A stretch of 64,000 nucleotides of DNA from Onchocerca lupi (taxonomy: Eukaryota; Nematoda; Chromadorea; Rhabditida; Onchocercidae): the NCBI GenBank assembly GCA_028564675.1, contig JAOVVO010000323.1, forward strand, positions 22,307 through 86,306, given 5' to 3'. The position numbers were made by a program, and so were the translations under genes. Positions 13,550-25,827 of the stretch are shown one piece after another. Under the pieces are notes generated by a model that saw nothing but the letters and a program-made list of their open reading frames with translations, searched no databases and was not told where the DNA came from. Numbering within the stretch: position 1 is the stretch's first letter; every line of letters begins with the position of its first letter.

Positions 13550-14782
13550 TCATACCATATGTTTTGATGTGCGATTTTGACACATCATCATTATCGATGA
13601 TTTGTAAAGTTGCAATTGTCATTTGCATATTATTTGATGCTAGTAAGAGTAGAGTTATCGATTAGATGCAGTTCTGAAACTAAGAATTACTCTTGTGAGA
13701 GTTCATAAACACGAAAGCAACCGATCAAATGGTTCGGTTGAAGAGAAAGTTGAGGAGGAAATCAAAAAAAGCACTGAATTGAATCTTTTTTTAATGGGAA
13801 AAAAAAACATCTGATATTACATTTAATATTTTTATAAAATTAGCATAAACTAACCAATCACATAAAATGTCGAAAATTTGTCCTTACAAATATTTTTCTT
13901 CAAATTTATTTCTGGCACATCTCTTTAAAAGTTTCAAATTTAATGGTCCAATGTACCTTTGTCCCGGATGTGCTTATTTTATAGGAAAATAGTTCTGGAA
14001 TCTGCGAGATTTCTAAAAAACAGTCCATGAAAGGAGTGAACATTAAAATCAATATGTCGTAAGTGACTTCTTTGACATCGGTGATATGAAGGCAAGTTTG
14101 TTTAGATATAGCTGATAAGGAATGATAGAAATAAGGCAAGAAGATAAAATCAGCTTCATTGATAGCAATTTGATATGTTGACTGTGGTTGACTGTTTCAC
14201 TGTCATTACAAGATGGTTGCACATAGTACTGCCAAATTATTGGCTACGAGGCATGCTGCAAGATACGATACGGATATACAGTTACATCATCTTTAGCATC
14301 AACTCCTTTATTACCAATAATTCTGTTCTGTTCTATTTCAGTATATCTATTCTGTTCACATGCTTGCATATCATGCTATGCCTTATCAATTGTGCCAGAA
14401 AAAAGGCAAGTTATAATATTACAATAAATAATGCTAATTATTCGGTGTTTCAATAAAGATAATTCCATAATTCTTGCAAAAATAATACACTTTACTTCTT
14501 GTTTCGAGAAGAAATTATGATGTAAGAGTAAATAGTTCAATGAAAGTTTCCATCCATGCTCGGAAAAATTCGACTAAATCATCTCATCATTATAACGGTT
14601 TTTAATGTGGAATTTTCAAACATACCGGAAGGGCACCACCATGTTATCCATACCTTTTTTTAATCTTACCTGAAGGATTGATAGTAATTAGTGACCACTT
14701 CCGGTCATGCAAGTGGAGAGGGAATAATCGGGATGGCTGTCTACCGAATCTTCATGCAAACTTATCACAGCCGTATTTCCAG
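13550..14782. other. Spacer between the Ly-6-like gene and the Lys/Glu-rich exons
   Basis: No supportable exon. A hydrophobic frame at about 14,343-14,453 after an AG at 14,340-14,341 could be a membrane or GPI-signal exon. It would need a phase-2 donor, and none is present in the last Ly-6-like exon. Confidence 0.4.
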
Positions 14783-15626
14783 GTAAAACCACCTATCCCA
14801 GATGCTGCTCCAGACCAGCCAACAGCAGTATCTCAGGAAAACAAAGATAAAGTAGAAGAGGACAAGGAGAAGAACGATGAGAGAAAGAACAAAGAAAAAA
14901 CAAAGACTGAAGGAGAAAAAGAAAAAGAGAAAAAGGGTGAGGAAAGGAAGGGCGAAGAGAAAAAAGATAAGGAAAAAACTGACGAAGAGAAAAAAGATGA
15001 GGGAAAAAAAGACGAAGAGAAAAAAGATGAGGAAAAAAGTAAGGAAAAGAAGAGAAATGGCCTGGAGGAAGCAAATGCAAAAGATGACAGGGAAACAGAG
15101 AAGAGGGATAAAAAGGATAGTGAAGTAAAAGAAGCAGAAATAAAAAAAGTAGAAGACAAAAAGGAAGAGGTAAGGATTCTGTCAAACATCTAAAATGTAG
15201 ATTTGTGCTTTTTGATAAATCCAAGTAAGACAAAATTGGGGAAGAAATAGTGGCGATGACTCGTCAAGGCATAAAGTTGAATTAAGGCAACATTACAGGA
15301 CTTGAAGAAGGATGCAGAAAATCCGATCGTCACACCTGTATCCGATGAAGATGAAGTAATAACCTTTCATTCGGATCGTTTCTCTTTTACTCGTTGCATT
15401 CCACTGTCCACTCCATAAATGAAAATGAGAGAGAAAAGGGACTGTCGACTCAGATGATGTGATTAGTACTCAGGAAGGAAGATAAGAGCGACAAAAATGA
15501 TTTGAAATTTGCATCTCAGTCGATAACTTGCAAGAGGTTGGCTTATTCAAGATGTACATTACGCTCTTCGATCTCACTGCTTTTTTTCAGATAACGGCTC
15601 AGCAAACACAAGCAAGTGACCTTTAA
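14783..15626 (+). CDS. Lys/Glu-rich protein, C-terminal exons (5' end not found)
   Basis: Three phase-0 exons: 14783-15169, 15299-15355 and 15591-15626 (TAA). They encode about 159 residues. The first opens with VKPPIPDAAPDQPTAV and then runs for about 100 residues of tandem-like KKDEEK/KKDEGK/EKSKEK units, almost entirely Lys, Glu and Asp. Such sequence is expected to be a charged single helix or disordered. The tail (ending in TAQQTQASDL) is more ordinary. Each exon has a good CAG acceptor and a GTAAG or GTAAT donor, which supports real splicing. No ATG precedes the first exon in frame, so at least one upstream exon is missing from this model. I do not recognise the protein. It could also be an alternative 3' part of the Ly-6-like gene, because a phase-0 donor exists in that gene's last exon. 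Confidence 0.5.
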
Positions 15627-16385
15627 CCCATCATTTGATGATCTTTCAACTGAGAGCCACTCACTCATCGTTGGATCTCATCGTTGCATAGTATCTGGCT
15701 CTTTCTGTCATTTCATCGTGATAACACTGAATAGTAGACGATAAACACGATTTTGTCGCTCAAAGAGAGAAGATGCTTGAATCTCACAGCCTTCCTCTGA
15801 ATCTTCCGTCAAATTTGAAATTAATTCAGAAATGGTATTTTCAGTTTTGTCTGTGCAAGTTGGGATATTTTAAAGATGGGATATTTTACGAAACATAAGT
15901 CGCATAAGCTCCTTTCTCCCTTACTCTTTTCGTACCACTTGAAAATCTTCGTCCTTCATGGTCGCCAAATGTTTCTAAGCTAATCTTCGCTGATCTTAAA
16001 ATATCAAACGCTGTTCTTACCACAAGTATCTTTCTGCTACATTTGTTTACACTTCTACTGCTCATTTTGTGTTGCATTCCGTTTTACTTATTAAATAAAG
16101 TTGATGAAATTCTGAACTCTCACTGTATAGTCATATGTACAGAATCCTATCGCAAAATAACAACAATTCTTATCAGCTGTGACCATAATCAATAAGGCAA
16201 GCAATTCAGAAGCAGACTGTGAAGCAGTTTGGAAAATTTTAAGTTTTATATTCATACAAATCGAATACAAAGATTCTATGGGCCTACGAAAAACAAATAT
16301 GCTAATAACTTGTTTCTTCAACAAAAATGAGGGATAAAGAGGAGATTTTATAGCAACAAAGTAAACGAAGTTCTAATCCTAACTG
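15627..16385. other. Intergenic sequence before the first solo LTR
   Basis: No recognisable gene; minus-strand frames at 15,886-16,324 are short and featureless. Confidence 0.4.
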
Positions 16386-16938
16386 TGTTAGGAAAATAAA
16401 ATTTGCAGGAAGGTTGGAACCTGGTACAAATGATTTATTGTACAATAAAGTCCTTGATATGACGAATTTTATTTGCCCCAGCTATAGTACTCAATGATTT
16501 GATGAATATCGATAGCAAATCGATAATTCGTACTTGCCTTTGAGAGGAAGGAAGTTATTTGATAGAATTTGATGAGATTTAGAAAGCAACGCTTGTCGAA
16601 TACCGATTAGAACAAAGGATTGGATGTCCTCACCGATCAGAGCAGAGGACTGAATGCCCTGGCTGGTCAGGCAATGGACTTAATTCAAAAGAATGGCTCC
16701 TGTGACAAGAAACCTTTTTTATAGTGGAGACATCAGACATGGACGGGATTATAAAAACGGAACATTTACATGAGAATGAATCTGCGATTCCTCACGATTG
16801 AAGAGAGAGCTGGAGAATCGAAGACAAAAATGAGGATTAGATATATATCGTGACATTCATACATATTCCTGGGGAGATTTTTACAGTACGGTATTTTGAT
16901 TATTTAAATATATTTGCGAAAATTCCGTTTTTCTGACA
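16386..16938 (-). mobile_element. Solo LTR, BEL/Pao family, diverged
   Basis: About 550 bp, clearly homologous along its length to the LTRs at 52,724-53,351 and 55,712-56,353. Shared landmarks include CTTGATATGACGAATTTTAT, ATCGATAGCAAATCGATAAT, GATAGAATTTGATGAG and a terminal TTTTTCTGACA. It starts TG and ends CA. The 26-28 bp GATCAGAGCAAAGGA-type units occur about 2-3 times. Orientation follows the gag-bearing element, so minus strand. No internal coding region is attached and no clean 5-bp target duplication is visible, so this copy is old or rearranged. Confidence 0.8.
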
Positions 16939-18410
16939 GATTGAATCATTCGATCCGATTCGACCGGTGCTATTATTCTTTTAATCACTCGATTACATCA
17001 TCTTCTGTGATCACCTTCATTTACGTCAGGAATTGGACGTTCACTCTGCAAGAAAAAACTCACAGTCGAGAGTTATCATCGAAAGACTTCAATACGTTCA
17101 TTAACACTTTTTATGGAATTATTCAGAGCTATCGTTCGCTAACAGCACTAGAAACAACTCTTTTTAATGGCCACTAGACCACAATGTATCAATGATCTCT
17201 CCATCACGTCTTCATCTGAAACCAAATTCCCCTTCAAAATCGCAATACCGAGATGGCTAAGAAGCTAGCGTTCTCATTGAGACGCCAATTATTTCAAAAT
17301 GTTCATGAGAAGCTGCAGAATATTCTTAAGCTTCCGGTGATAGTTGGTTGTGATATGATGATGCCTTCAGATATGTTGAAGAGAAGCGTAGTGAGATTCA
17401 CTTCCTCGTGTCGTCATTGGGGACAGTCGGGTGACACTACTGATTAAAGTCGAAGGTCATGAGAGTTTCGGTGAGTGAGTCACAACAAGCATTGAGAGTT
17501 GATCCTTTTTATTAATTATAACTTGAATGTTGAATGTTGTTTGCTCGATTATGACCAAGATCGTTTTCAGTGGATTTGCTGGTAAAGCATATCCAATTCT
17601 AAATGATAGAAAATAGAACAAGGTCAGGAGAGGAAGAAGTTAGAAGCTCTAGTAGATTTGACATATTTACTCCTTCAACTTTTTTTTCCATTTAGCGATC
17701 GGCGAGAAATTTGTGGCAAGAAACGGTTTAAAATTCATCATTAATTTAATACTTGAAATATTTTCAACGATTAAGAAAATTCTTGAGAAAATGAGATTTT
17801 CACCGATAATTGAATCTCTTATCTAGTAGGATTTTATACAGTCTGCAGCCGTGAACAGATATGTGGAAAAAACAGACAATATTGGAATTTATCTTAATTA
17901 AAGTTTTAAATAAAATTTGTTGTTGGCAATGTTAGTAATGAACTGATTGAATTGTTTATCTAAGTACATGGAATAGTTCTTAGTCTCTAGCGCTTGTGTC
18001 TTGGGAATGTTTGAGTCTTATTATTTATGAAATATCAGCCTGATTATTACATTAGATTCATCTGACGATAGGTGTTTAGAAACGTTTAGAAACAGATTTT
18101 TTATAGTTATTATGGCAAATGAAATCAGCGGCACTAATATAGATGAGCTGAGTATTTATTCGATCTAGGGGAAGTAGAACAGGTTATTCTTTCTCGGATT
18201 ATAATTACCGCATGGACTCATGAACAAACTATAATTGTATAATAAAGTGATTTGCAATAACAATCATTTCGATTTTAATAGTCTTAGTAATGTACTGGTC
18301 ACTCATATTGAACGGGTAAATGAAGAATATTAAACAGATTTTGCTTATAACATATCTAAGTCGGTTGGAAATGTGTCATAATGAAGTGTAATGATGTTTG
18401 ATGGTTGCAG
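16939..18410. other. Spacer between the solo LTR and the MATH-BTB gene
   Basis: No supportable gene. A 64-codon ATG frame at 17,253-17,447 has good codon texture but no recognisable domain and no splice partners. The promoter of the next gene should lie in the distal part. Confidence 0.4.
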
Positions 18411-18411
18411 T
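18409..18411 (+). other. Probable SL1 trans-splice acceptor of the MATH-BTB gene
   Basis: GGTTGCAG ends at 18,410, 25 bases before the ATG at 18,436. The short leader fits trans-splicing. Confidence 0.45.
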
Positions 18412-18435
18412 TTTATTTATTCAGCTCTCTATGTC

Positions 18436-20878
18436 ATGTCGAATCGGATGAATGCAGCCGTACAGATTTCAGGTTTAAGGACACCGACACGTTGTATGTT
18501 TTCTCTTGAAAGATCATCAGTAATTAGAAATATATATTTATATGAGTCAATTGAGCTTACTTTAAAAAAATAACAAAATTTTGTGATTTTAATGGTTCAA
18601 TTCTAGCGGAAGATGCGTCGCCACAACAGCCGCGTCGTCTTGAAGTGGTTTCAAAACAGGCAACCAAAGTTACTGCTATCTCTACTCGTTTGGAATGGAA
18701 AATTGATCAGGTAATATTAGTGTTTTATTTTACATATCTGTGTATTCTAGAATATTGCATATTTCGTAGTATGTGGTAGCAGACTTATGAGTTTCATCAA
18801 TCAATTTGAATTTGGCATTATTTTTCCAGTTTGAAAAACTGATGAAATTGTTCAAAAATGGACATAATTTAATCAGCAAACAATTTGGTTGTCCACAAGC
18901 ACCTACAGTGACATGGGAATTACATGTTTATCCTAACGGGAAACGAGAAGAGGATGTTGGCAATGTTTCTTTCTTTTTGCGGCAAGTGGGCTTACAGGTA
19001 ATTGGTGCAGGGATTCTGTTGAGAATCTGACAATTTCATGCATTAAAAATGAACATATAACATTATAGTTTTGGGAAACATGGTGAGTTTTGTCATTTTA
19101 TAATAGTTTTGTCATTTTTCAGCGTGGCGAAGATCCCATAATGACGGAGTTTCAAATTTATGCATTGGATGCAAATTCATTAAGGGTTAGCGTATGTAGA
19201 GATACCAAAGATTTTACGAATCAACAAGGTCGCGGGAAATTCCAGGTTTATTACTCAATAGCAGTTTTAGTGATTGAAGTTTGTGGTAAAGAGGAAATAG
19301 GGAACTAGTCCCCAAAATGCTTAGTTTATAGAGGATGTGAAAGTATGCTGTACTATTGTAAACTTACTCAATTGATCTGTAATATTTTTCGTCCGAAAAG
19401 TATCAGAAAAAAAATTGATGATCCATGCAGTCTTCCATTCTCAGGTTTCGCGAGATAAGATGATGGCAGCGCTTAAGACAGATGGAGCTTTACTTCTGAT
19501 TTGCGAGGTCGAATATTTTCCACCTGGATCAAAAATTAGCGTTGAACAAGCAGTAGAAGCAGAGCCTCTGGATGATTTTGATGAAAAGAACGAGGTTTCG
19601 ATACGGGATTCTCTTAAAGATATGCTGGACAGTGAGCTATTTGCAGATTGCACTATAAAGGTTATATTTGTCTGTCTTATTTCATATTTGAAGCGATTAA
19701 TCTTGTCTTCATTAATCAGATAGCTAAATTTTTAGAACAGACGATATCTAGTTGCTGTTTGCATTATAATATCATAAATTATTGCCATATGCAGGTTGGT
19801 AATAAGACGCTTAAAGCTCACCGGTGTATATTGGGACAACATAGTGAAGTATTCCGTTCAATGTTTGCCCAGGAATCGATGTTGGAGGCACAGAAAGGAA
19901 TTATTGATATTCAAGATTCAAGGTTTGAGCCTGTAAGTAACAAGAACTGATTTTCACGAAGTTCACTATGTATTGATATAGTCTCTCAATCAAATGATTA
20001 CATTGTCTTTTGTACTTTAAGGTGCGGGCCATGGTGGACTACATATATACAGGTTCGACAGATCTTGTGGAAGGTTATGCCGAAGATGTTTTGGCCATAG
20101 CTGATAAATATGCCATTCTGCCTCTTAAAGAGCAGTGCGAGCGATATCTCTCAACTACTATCAACTGTAAAAATGTTGCTTCCACCGCAGTATTTGCTGA
20201 TACATATTCGGCTTCAATACTTAAACAAGTTAGAATTTATATTTAAAATTATCTTTAAATCCCAGTGGCTTTTGTATCATTTTTAATAATGTCTTCAGGG
20301 TTAAATAAGACAAACAATAGAAGATTTAATTTCTCAAACTCTCAGTGAACAAAAATTGTTGCACGGCTAAAAAATTTTCATTTACCAAATCATAACTAAC
20401 AGCTTTTTGTTGTTCTTCTAACTATAGCGTTCAGCTATTGCAGTCATAAAATTTTTCATCTGCTATTACACAAATTATTATCTATAGTTCTAATTATTTT
20501 GAATGGAAAACACACTTTTGTATTTTATAATGAAATTCCAAAAAATATTCCTTTCAAGTATATAGCATAAAAATGTGTATTTTTTAAAATTTTAAAATTA
20601 AAGGAGCTATTGTTTCTATACAGGCATGCACGAAATACATGTCACTGCATCACCGAGATGTCTTACGCTCCGCAGAATGGAAACAGATGAAGAGAGAAAG
20701 ATCAGAATTAGCGAATGATCTCTTGGAGTCAGTGTTGGTCGGTGATGGTGTTACAAATCCTGGAGATTTTAGTTTCAGCGGTAGCGACGAAAGCAGTTCG
20801 ACGAGTTCTGGCAATGTTTTGGTGAATGATAACCGGCCACCACTTCGAAAGCGTGTACGACGAGCTGCTATCAGATAA
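18436..20878 (+). CDS. bath-42: MATH-BTB protein, SPOP-like (BATH-42 type) cullin-3 adaptor
   Basis: Eight exons join in phase: 18436-18472, 18607-18710, 18830-18997, 19123-19245, 19445-19660, 19795-19932, 20022-20228 and 20624-20878, giving 415 residues (C. elegans BATH-42 is about 410). Order: short N-terminus, MATH domain at about 30-170 (LEWKID, LHVYPNGKREEDVGNVSFFL), BTB/POZ at about 205-310 (LFADCTIK, LKAHRCILGQHSEVFRSMF, MVDYIYTG), and a BACK-like helical segment (LKEQCERYL, FADTYSA, MSLHHRDVLRSAEWKQM). The tail is Ser-rich and ends in a basic RKRVRRAAIR, a possible nuclear-localisation signal as in SPOP. MATH domains select substrates and the BTB recruits CUL-3 for ubiquitination. The ATG at 18,436 gives the only phase-compatible first exon I found. 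AATAAA at 21,067-21,072 lies 189 bases after the stop. It is followed on the same strand by the 5-phosphatase. Confidence 0.92.
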
Positions 20879-22149
20879 AGTTTCGTCAGGACGGTATTAG
20901 ACTTTTTCTATTGTTTATTGGTTGTTCGTTGAAGGAAGAGTTGTTATTTTGGTAACAGCTATGTACTATTCGGATCATTGCATCATATTTGAGATAACAT
21001 AAATACTTTACTTCCAATATTGCTATTCAGTTAAACTTCATTGTATTAATACGCTTTTGTTTTTAAAATAAATTCTGATCATTACCAATTAGCACTGATG
21101 TTCATGTCGTGATTTGGTAGAGCAACTTCAATAGATCTCACAATATTTCTGCCATTAATTGCTTTCAAAATTTACAGAAATTTAGTAACCTGGATCTTAG
21201 TTACTTAAAATTGTAATAAATTCGGTTTGTATCCTTATAAAAGTTAAATAATTTCACTGTGATTATTGCATTTTTAGTTTATCTATTTGTTCTTCAGTCA
21301 CCGTTACCTTTGTGTTAATTGGTTAACTGTTTAATTACTCATCAGATTGAATTTGCTACGTATCTCAAGTTTTCCAAAACTTGTATCATTTATTTCGATA
21401 TTCCCAGTTAAACTATTTTTCATTTTTGCAACTTTTATTAACCTGTATAATTTTTTGCATTAAGTCCATTACGGGATATTTTTTTCTCGTTTATGAAATG
21501 TTATTTCACTATAATTTTTTATCGAACAGTACAACATTAAGAATTTTAAGTGACAACAGTCGAATTTAGTTTTTCATTGCACTTTATTATCGGATTACGA
21601 GGACATTTGTGATTAGCATCATTGGAAATTTTGCAATTTATAGTTCAAGATTATACATTCTCTTGCTTTAAATTAGATCATCGTCTTCTTGACTGGCTGC
21701 TGTCCATTTTTCTGGCTCATATATTTCCACCTGATTTTCAATTTCCTCTATGTTTTGTATAAAGTATATTTTTAACGCTGTTTCATTCCTATTTTTAAAG
21801 GGTTGTGAATGCCATTCTGTTTGCGAAAAATTTTATTGATCAAGATCGTTGAATCTTGACTGCGATTCTAGTATTACAGATATGCAGTATTAAATTTGGA
21901 ATAGTAGTCAGATTTTTTTCTTATGTTTGTTTCGAAATTATTAGTCGCTGATCAGAATTCAAGAGTCTGAGTCGTATGAACTATATAAATATTGATGGGG
22001 AATGAATTTGAGTTTTTTCGAAAATGGGTTTTTTTTTTAGCTTGATGAAGCTTGAATGTAATGTAGTGGTTATATTTGAAAAACTGGAAGTGTTCAATGA
22101 TGTGATACCATTATAAATAATATGAACTGGTCACTGTTCTTTTTTTTGA
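20879..22149. other. Spacer between the MATH-BTB gene and the 5-phosphatase gene
   Basis: About 1.3 kb, very AT-rich, with no supportable exon. Both flanking genes read in the same direction. The length is larger than typical C. elegans operon spacing but not unusual for filarial operons. Confidence 0.4.
21067..21072 (+). terminator. Polyadenylation signal AATAAA, MATH-BTB gene
   Basis: Canonical hexamer 189 bases past the TAA at 20,878. Confidence 0.4.
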
Positions 22150-22151
22150 GA
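22149..22151 (+). other. Probable SL1 trans-splice acceptor of the 5-phosphatase gene
   Basis: CTTTTTTTTGAG ends at 22,150, with the ATG 15 bases later. This is consistent with spliced-leader addition. Confidence 0.4.
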
Positions 22152-22164
22152 TGTGACCTCTTAA

Positions 22165-24294
22165 ATGAGTGCGCTGGACTGGAGAATAATCTGTGTCACA
22201 TATAACGTAAACACTAAAAAACCTGAAAGTGATCAGATTCATGAACTTTTTCCACATGACGACACGAAAGATGCTGTTATTGTTGCAGTTGGATTGCAGG
22301 TTTACCTTCTGCTTATATGTCAGAGAGTTTCCTAATGAAATATCTACAATATTTTTTATGCATATATCAAGTATTTGTAAATTTAAGGAAATGTTATATT
22401 GAAAAATGACGTAACTTCAAATGCTTCCTATGAAAAATGTTTTGATTGAATTTGTATAAACATCGTAGAAGTAAGAAAAGTTGATTACTCCAACACTTCG
22501 ATTATATATGATTTATTAATGAAGAGTGAAAAAAGCCTTTTTCTTTTTTGATCATTTGATCTTCTATTTTATTCATACCCTTCATTTCTTTTTCCATGTT
22601 ATTCCAAACTTGACTGCAGAGAACGATAAATTAACGCTTTCAAGTGATTATCTTAAGGAACTTTCTCATCTTGAGATATTCGGTACAATACCGGCTGAAA
22701 CGACATGGTTATCACTTCTGACATCGTGGATGAGTGCTCATGGAAAATCACTTCTTTGTAAGACATCACTTGCTTGGAATTTATTACTCATTTTCGCTCA
22801 GCTGGAAATATTTCCTTTGGTGAACGAAATCAGTTCAAGGCAATCACGGTCTAGCTTGGGGGGTCTTACTGGTCATAAAGGAAGCGTATCGCTGAGAATA
22901 AAGTTTAAAGTAAGTATTTAATTACCTTGTGTTTAATAAGAAAATGAGGGAAAATTCCTTTTTTCCAAGGCATAGGAGTAGAAATTTTTTTAGCTGAAAT
23001 GTAAAAAATAAGCCATTCATTTAAGAAATTTTTCATTTTTTTAGGTCCCAAAAATTATTCCGTGAGTCTGCATTTACCTATGTTCTAGGATGAAAGCTCA
23101 TTGGTTTTTATAACATCGCATCTCCTACCGAATGCAAGTAACTATGAGAAAAGGTGTTTACAATATAAAAATGGAAAAGTTTGTGCTTTTGACGATGTAG
23201 CAAGAAGCAGTGATGAAAATAATATAATATGGCTAGGTGATTTTAATTGGAGAGTGGATCAACTTACATCTCAAGAAATGATTATGTATGTTTTCGAGTT
23301 ATTTAATTTTTTTTTTTGTTTTTTTGATTTTTTTCTTCTTTTTTTGGATTTATGTATCATCTCTTCTAAATTTTTGAGTGATTGCAGATTGTAGGCTTTG
23401 TCAAAAGTTGGTGATTGCTTGCTTGCATTGAATTTATATTGAAATCTATCACTAGAATTCTTTTAGGAAATTGGCTGAATTGAATTCTGACGATTATATG
23501 GATAACCTAGTCAATAAGTTTGATCAGTTAAAAAGAGCTCAGAGAAATGGACAAGCTTTCATGGATTATAATGAAGAAAAAATTCATTTCGCTCCCACTT
23601 ACCGCCTCATGGTAGTTTTTGCCCATAAAATACTTTTTGTTCTTTGCGTTCATGACTTTTGTTTGGAAAAAGTTTAAATTACCATTAGAACAATACATCA
23701 TGTCTGAGAATGCACTTAAAATGCTACTTTCCGTTGTTTGGATTTGGTTTTCGACCAACCAGCGATTGATTTTATGTTTTTATCTAGGTTGGTTCCTCTT
23801 ATTACGATCAGGAACGTGTACCATCATGGTGCGATCGCATTCTTTTTAAAGGAAAATCTCTACGTTGTGAACGATACGAATCAAATCGCATGGTCACATT
23901 ATCCGATCATTTTCCAGTTTATGCGCATTTTATTCTATCTGAACCAGTATCACGACAACATTCTCAGTGGAAAATTTGTTTCGAGAAAATACCTCACTGG
24001 CACAACATTGTGCCATTTACATGTCAATTTACATATATAGATAATTTCTGGAATAGTGATGGATCATATCGTGATTGGGTTGCAATTTATTCAGCAGATA
24101 TTCCCAATTCTTTACAGCCATTGACCTGGTTATATGTAGTTGCTTGTTACAATGTGGTGATAGCAAACAGATCAGTTACTGTTGCCGAATTTCCATGTTT
24201 AACTGCTGGACACTATCGTGTTGGTTATTTTAGTGCATATAAAAATTGTTTGCAGGGTTTGTCCGATATTTTCGAAGTGAAATTTATTAAGTAA
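22165..24294 (+). CDS. cil-1: Inositol-polyphosphate 5-phosphatase, SKIP/INPP5K type (CIL-1-like)
   Basis: Five exons join in phase: 22165-22299, 22622-22909, 23089-23285, 23467-23611 and 23788-24294, giving 423 residues (human SKIP is 448). The catalytic 5-phosphatase domain occupies about residues 5-300 and has the signatures TSHLLPN, WLGDFNWRV (from residue 189; canonical WxGDxNxR), PSWCDRIL (from residue 267; canonical PxWCDRIL) and SDHFPVY. The C-terminal part (about 310-423: DNFWNSDGSYRDWVAIYSAD, VAEFPCLTAGHYRVGYFSAY) is a SKICH domain, which in SKIP targets the enzyme to membranes. The family removes the 5-phosphate of PI(4,5)P2 and PI(3,4,5)P3. In C. elegans CIL-1 affects ciliary polycystin localisation and sperm activation. 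Exon 2 uses the AG at 22,620-22,621, because the AG two bases upstream would break the frame. Poly(A) signals AATAAA lie at 24,378 and 24,397. Confidence 0.92.
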
Positions 24295-24377
24295 TATTTC
24301 CAATGTTATTAAGATTAGTGAAAGAATGCAAGTATTAGTAATAGTTGGAAAAAATATTAAGAGAATACTATAAATGA

Positions 24378-24402
24378 AATAAAATGAAAAGAAATCAATA
24401 AA
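24378..24402 (+). terminator. Two AATAAA polyadenylation signals, 5-phosphatase gene
   Basis: Canonical hexamers at 24,378-24,383 and 24,397-24,402, 84 and 103 bases after the stop. Confidence 0.5.
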
Positions 24403-25827
24403 CTTACTGCTTTTAAATTCATGAATATATATCTAGAACTACTGTAATCTTTTGAACGCTGTACAATATAAGCTGCATTTTTTTTCATCATGTAAAAGGC
24501 TTTATAAGTCTTGCTTTAGTTGCTGCCACGCCAGTGATTATCAGATCTTCTCCATCCCTTAATTAAATACTCATATTTCTAATATTTTCATTGTAATTAA
24601 ACATTATATACTGTCCGATAAACTGCTCGTGTTGGATAGGGATGCTGAAAGTCCGGCAAACTCTGAAGTAACCTAGAAAAGGTCTGACTTTCTGGGAACA
24701 AAGATCATACGTTCGCTATTTTAGTCCCACAGATGATTAATATGCAGAGAAGTTTTATAGAATGGTTTCAATCAAAAACTGATTTCAATTTTTAATTTTC
24801 GTTTGAATCAAAAGTCGCTATGCCTCAATTAATATCGATTGCAGGCAGCTGTGGTCACCATCTCGTCACTTTTCATAAAAGAGATTTTGTTTTTCTTCAT
24901 ATAGAACCTTTGCTTTAAATCTTGATGCAGACATGATTTAACATTGATAGGTCAGTTGAAGGCAGAATTTTTCCAGCTAGCACTCGAGTTTTTTGGAATT
25001 ATCCATTTTCCTTCTGTTGTTTTGGAAATTTAGAGATGTTTTCTCTTCAAGGCAAGCAATATTTTTAAATAATGATTGGGGGATAAAAGAGCTAAGGAGA
25101 TAAGAAATGTTCACGTTCTTTTTTATTCCTTTGTAATTCGTTTGAAAAATCAGTTACATTTGGTCATACATTAATTTGTTTTTAGAGATTAAAGTGCAGA
25201 CTTAAATTTTGATAAAAAGATTATAAACAATAATTATTGGGAGAATAAAAAACGTCTCACATTATCAGAATTCAAATAAAATGCATCCAAGTTGGGAAAG
25301 AGATTAATAAGCATTCAAAATTGGACAGTTAAAGTTGGAAAAGCAATCCTTCGGCCAGAAGGAAAATGACTTGCGTCCATGATATTCATGGTCGAACCAC
25401 AAATTTCAAAAAACACGAAAAACAGTATAATTAAGGCAATCAAACGAATTAAAATTCGATATTTGAAAGCATATAAAGTTCTGGTAAAAAACAGCATACT
25501 ATAGAAGTCAAAGAATTGAAGCAAAGTTTAATGAAATAGACATTTCTAAATCTACTTTTTTCTTCCAATTGTATTTTCTCGGTGACCGTATCTCGATTGT
25601 ACCACTAACCGGAGGCAGTCTATGGATTTTTATTTTGGTTAATTCGCCAACCATTTCTTCAATTCCTTGAAAAATATGCAACAATAATACCCAGTCCTTG
25701 ATAAATATGCAACAATAATGTATGACGTTTGTTGACATAAATATGAAAGATGAAATTTTTAGAACTCATTTTAAAAATATATGTAACAAAGTTGTGGAAT
25801 AAACAATCATTATAAAATAGAAGGATA
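24403..25827. other. Intergenic sequence before the second solo LTR
   Basis: About 1.4 kb with no recognisable gene. Minus-strand frames at 25,315-25,738 lack domains and splice support. Confidence 0.4.

Noticed and set aside
14793..15233. Minus-strand Phe/Leu/Ser-rich open frames opposite the Lys/Glu tract
   Set aside because: They are antisense shadows of the AAG/GAA repeat; purine-rich coding DNA always opens such frames on the other strand.
17253..17447. 64-codon ATG frame (MAKKLAFSLRRQLF...)
   Set aside because: Codon texture is fair, but no domain, splice partner or homologue could be recognised, so it is not called as a gene.
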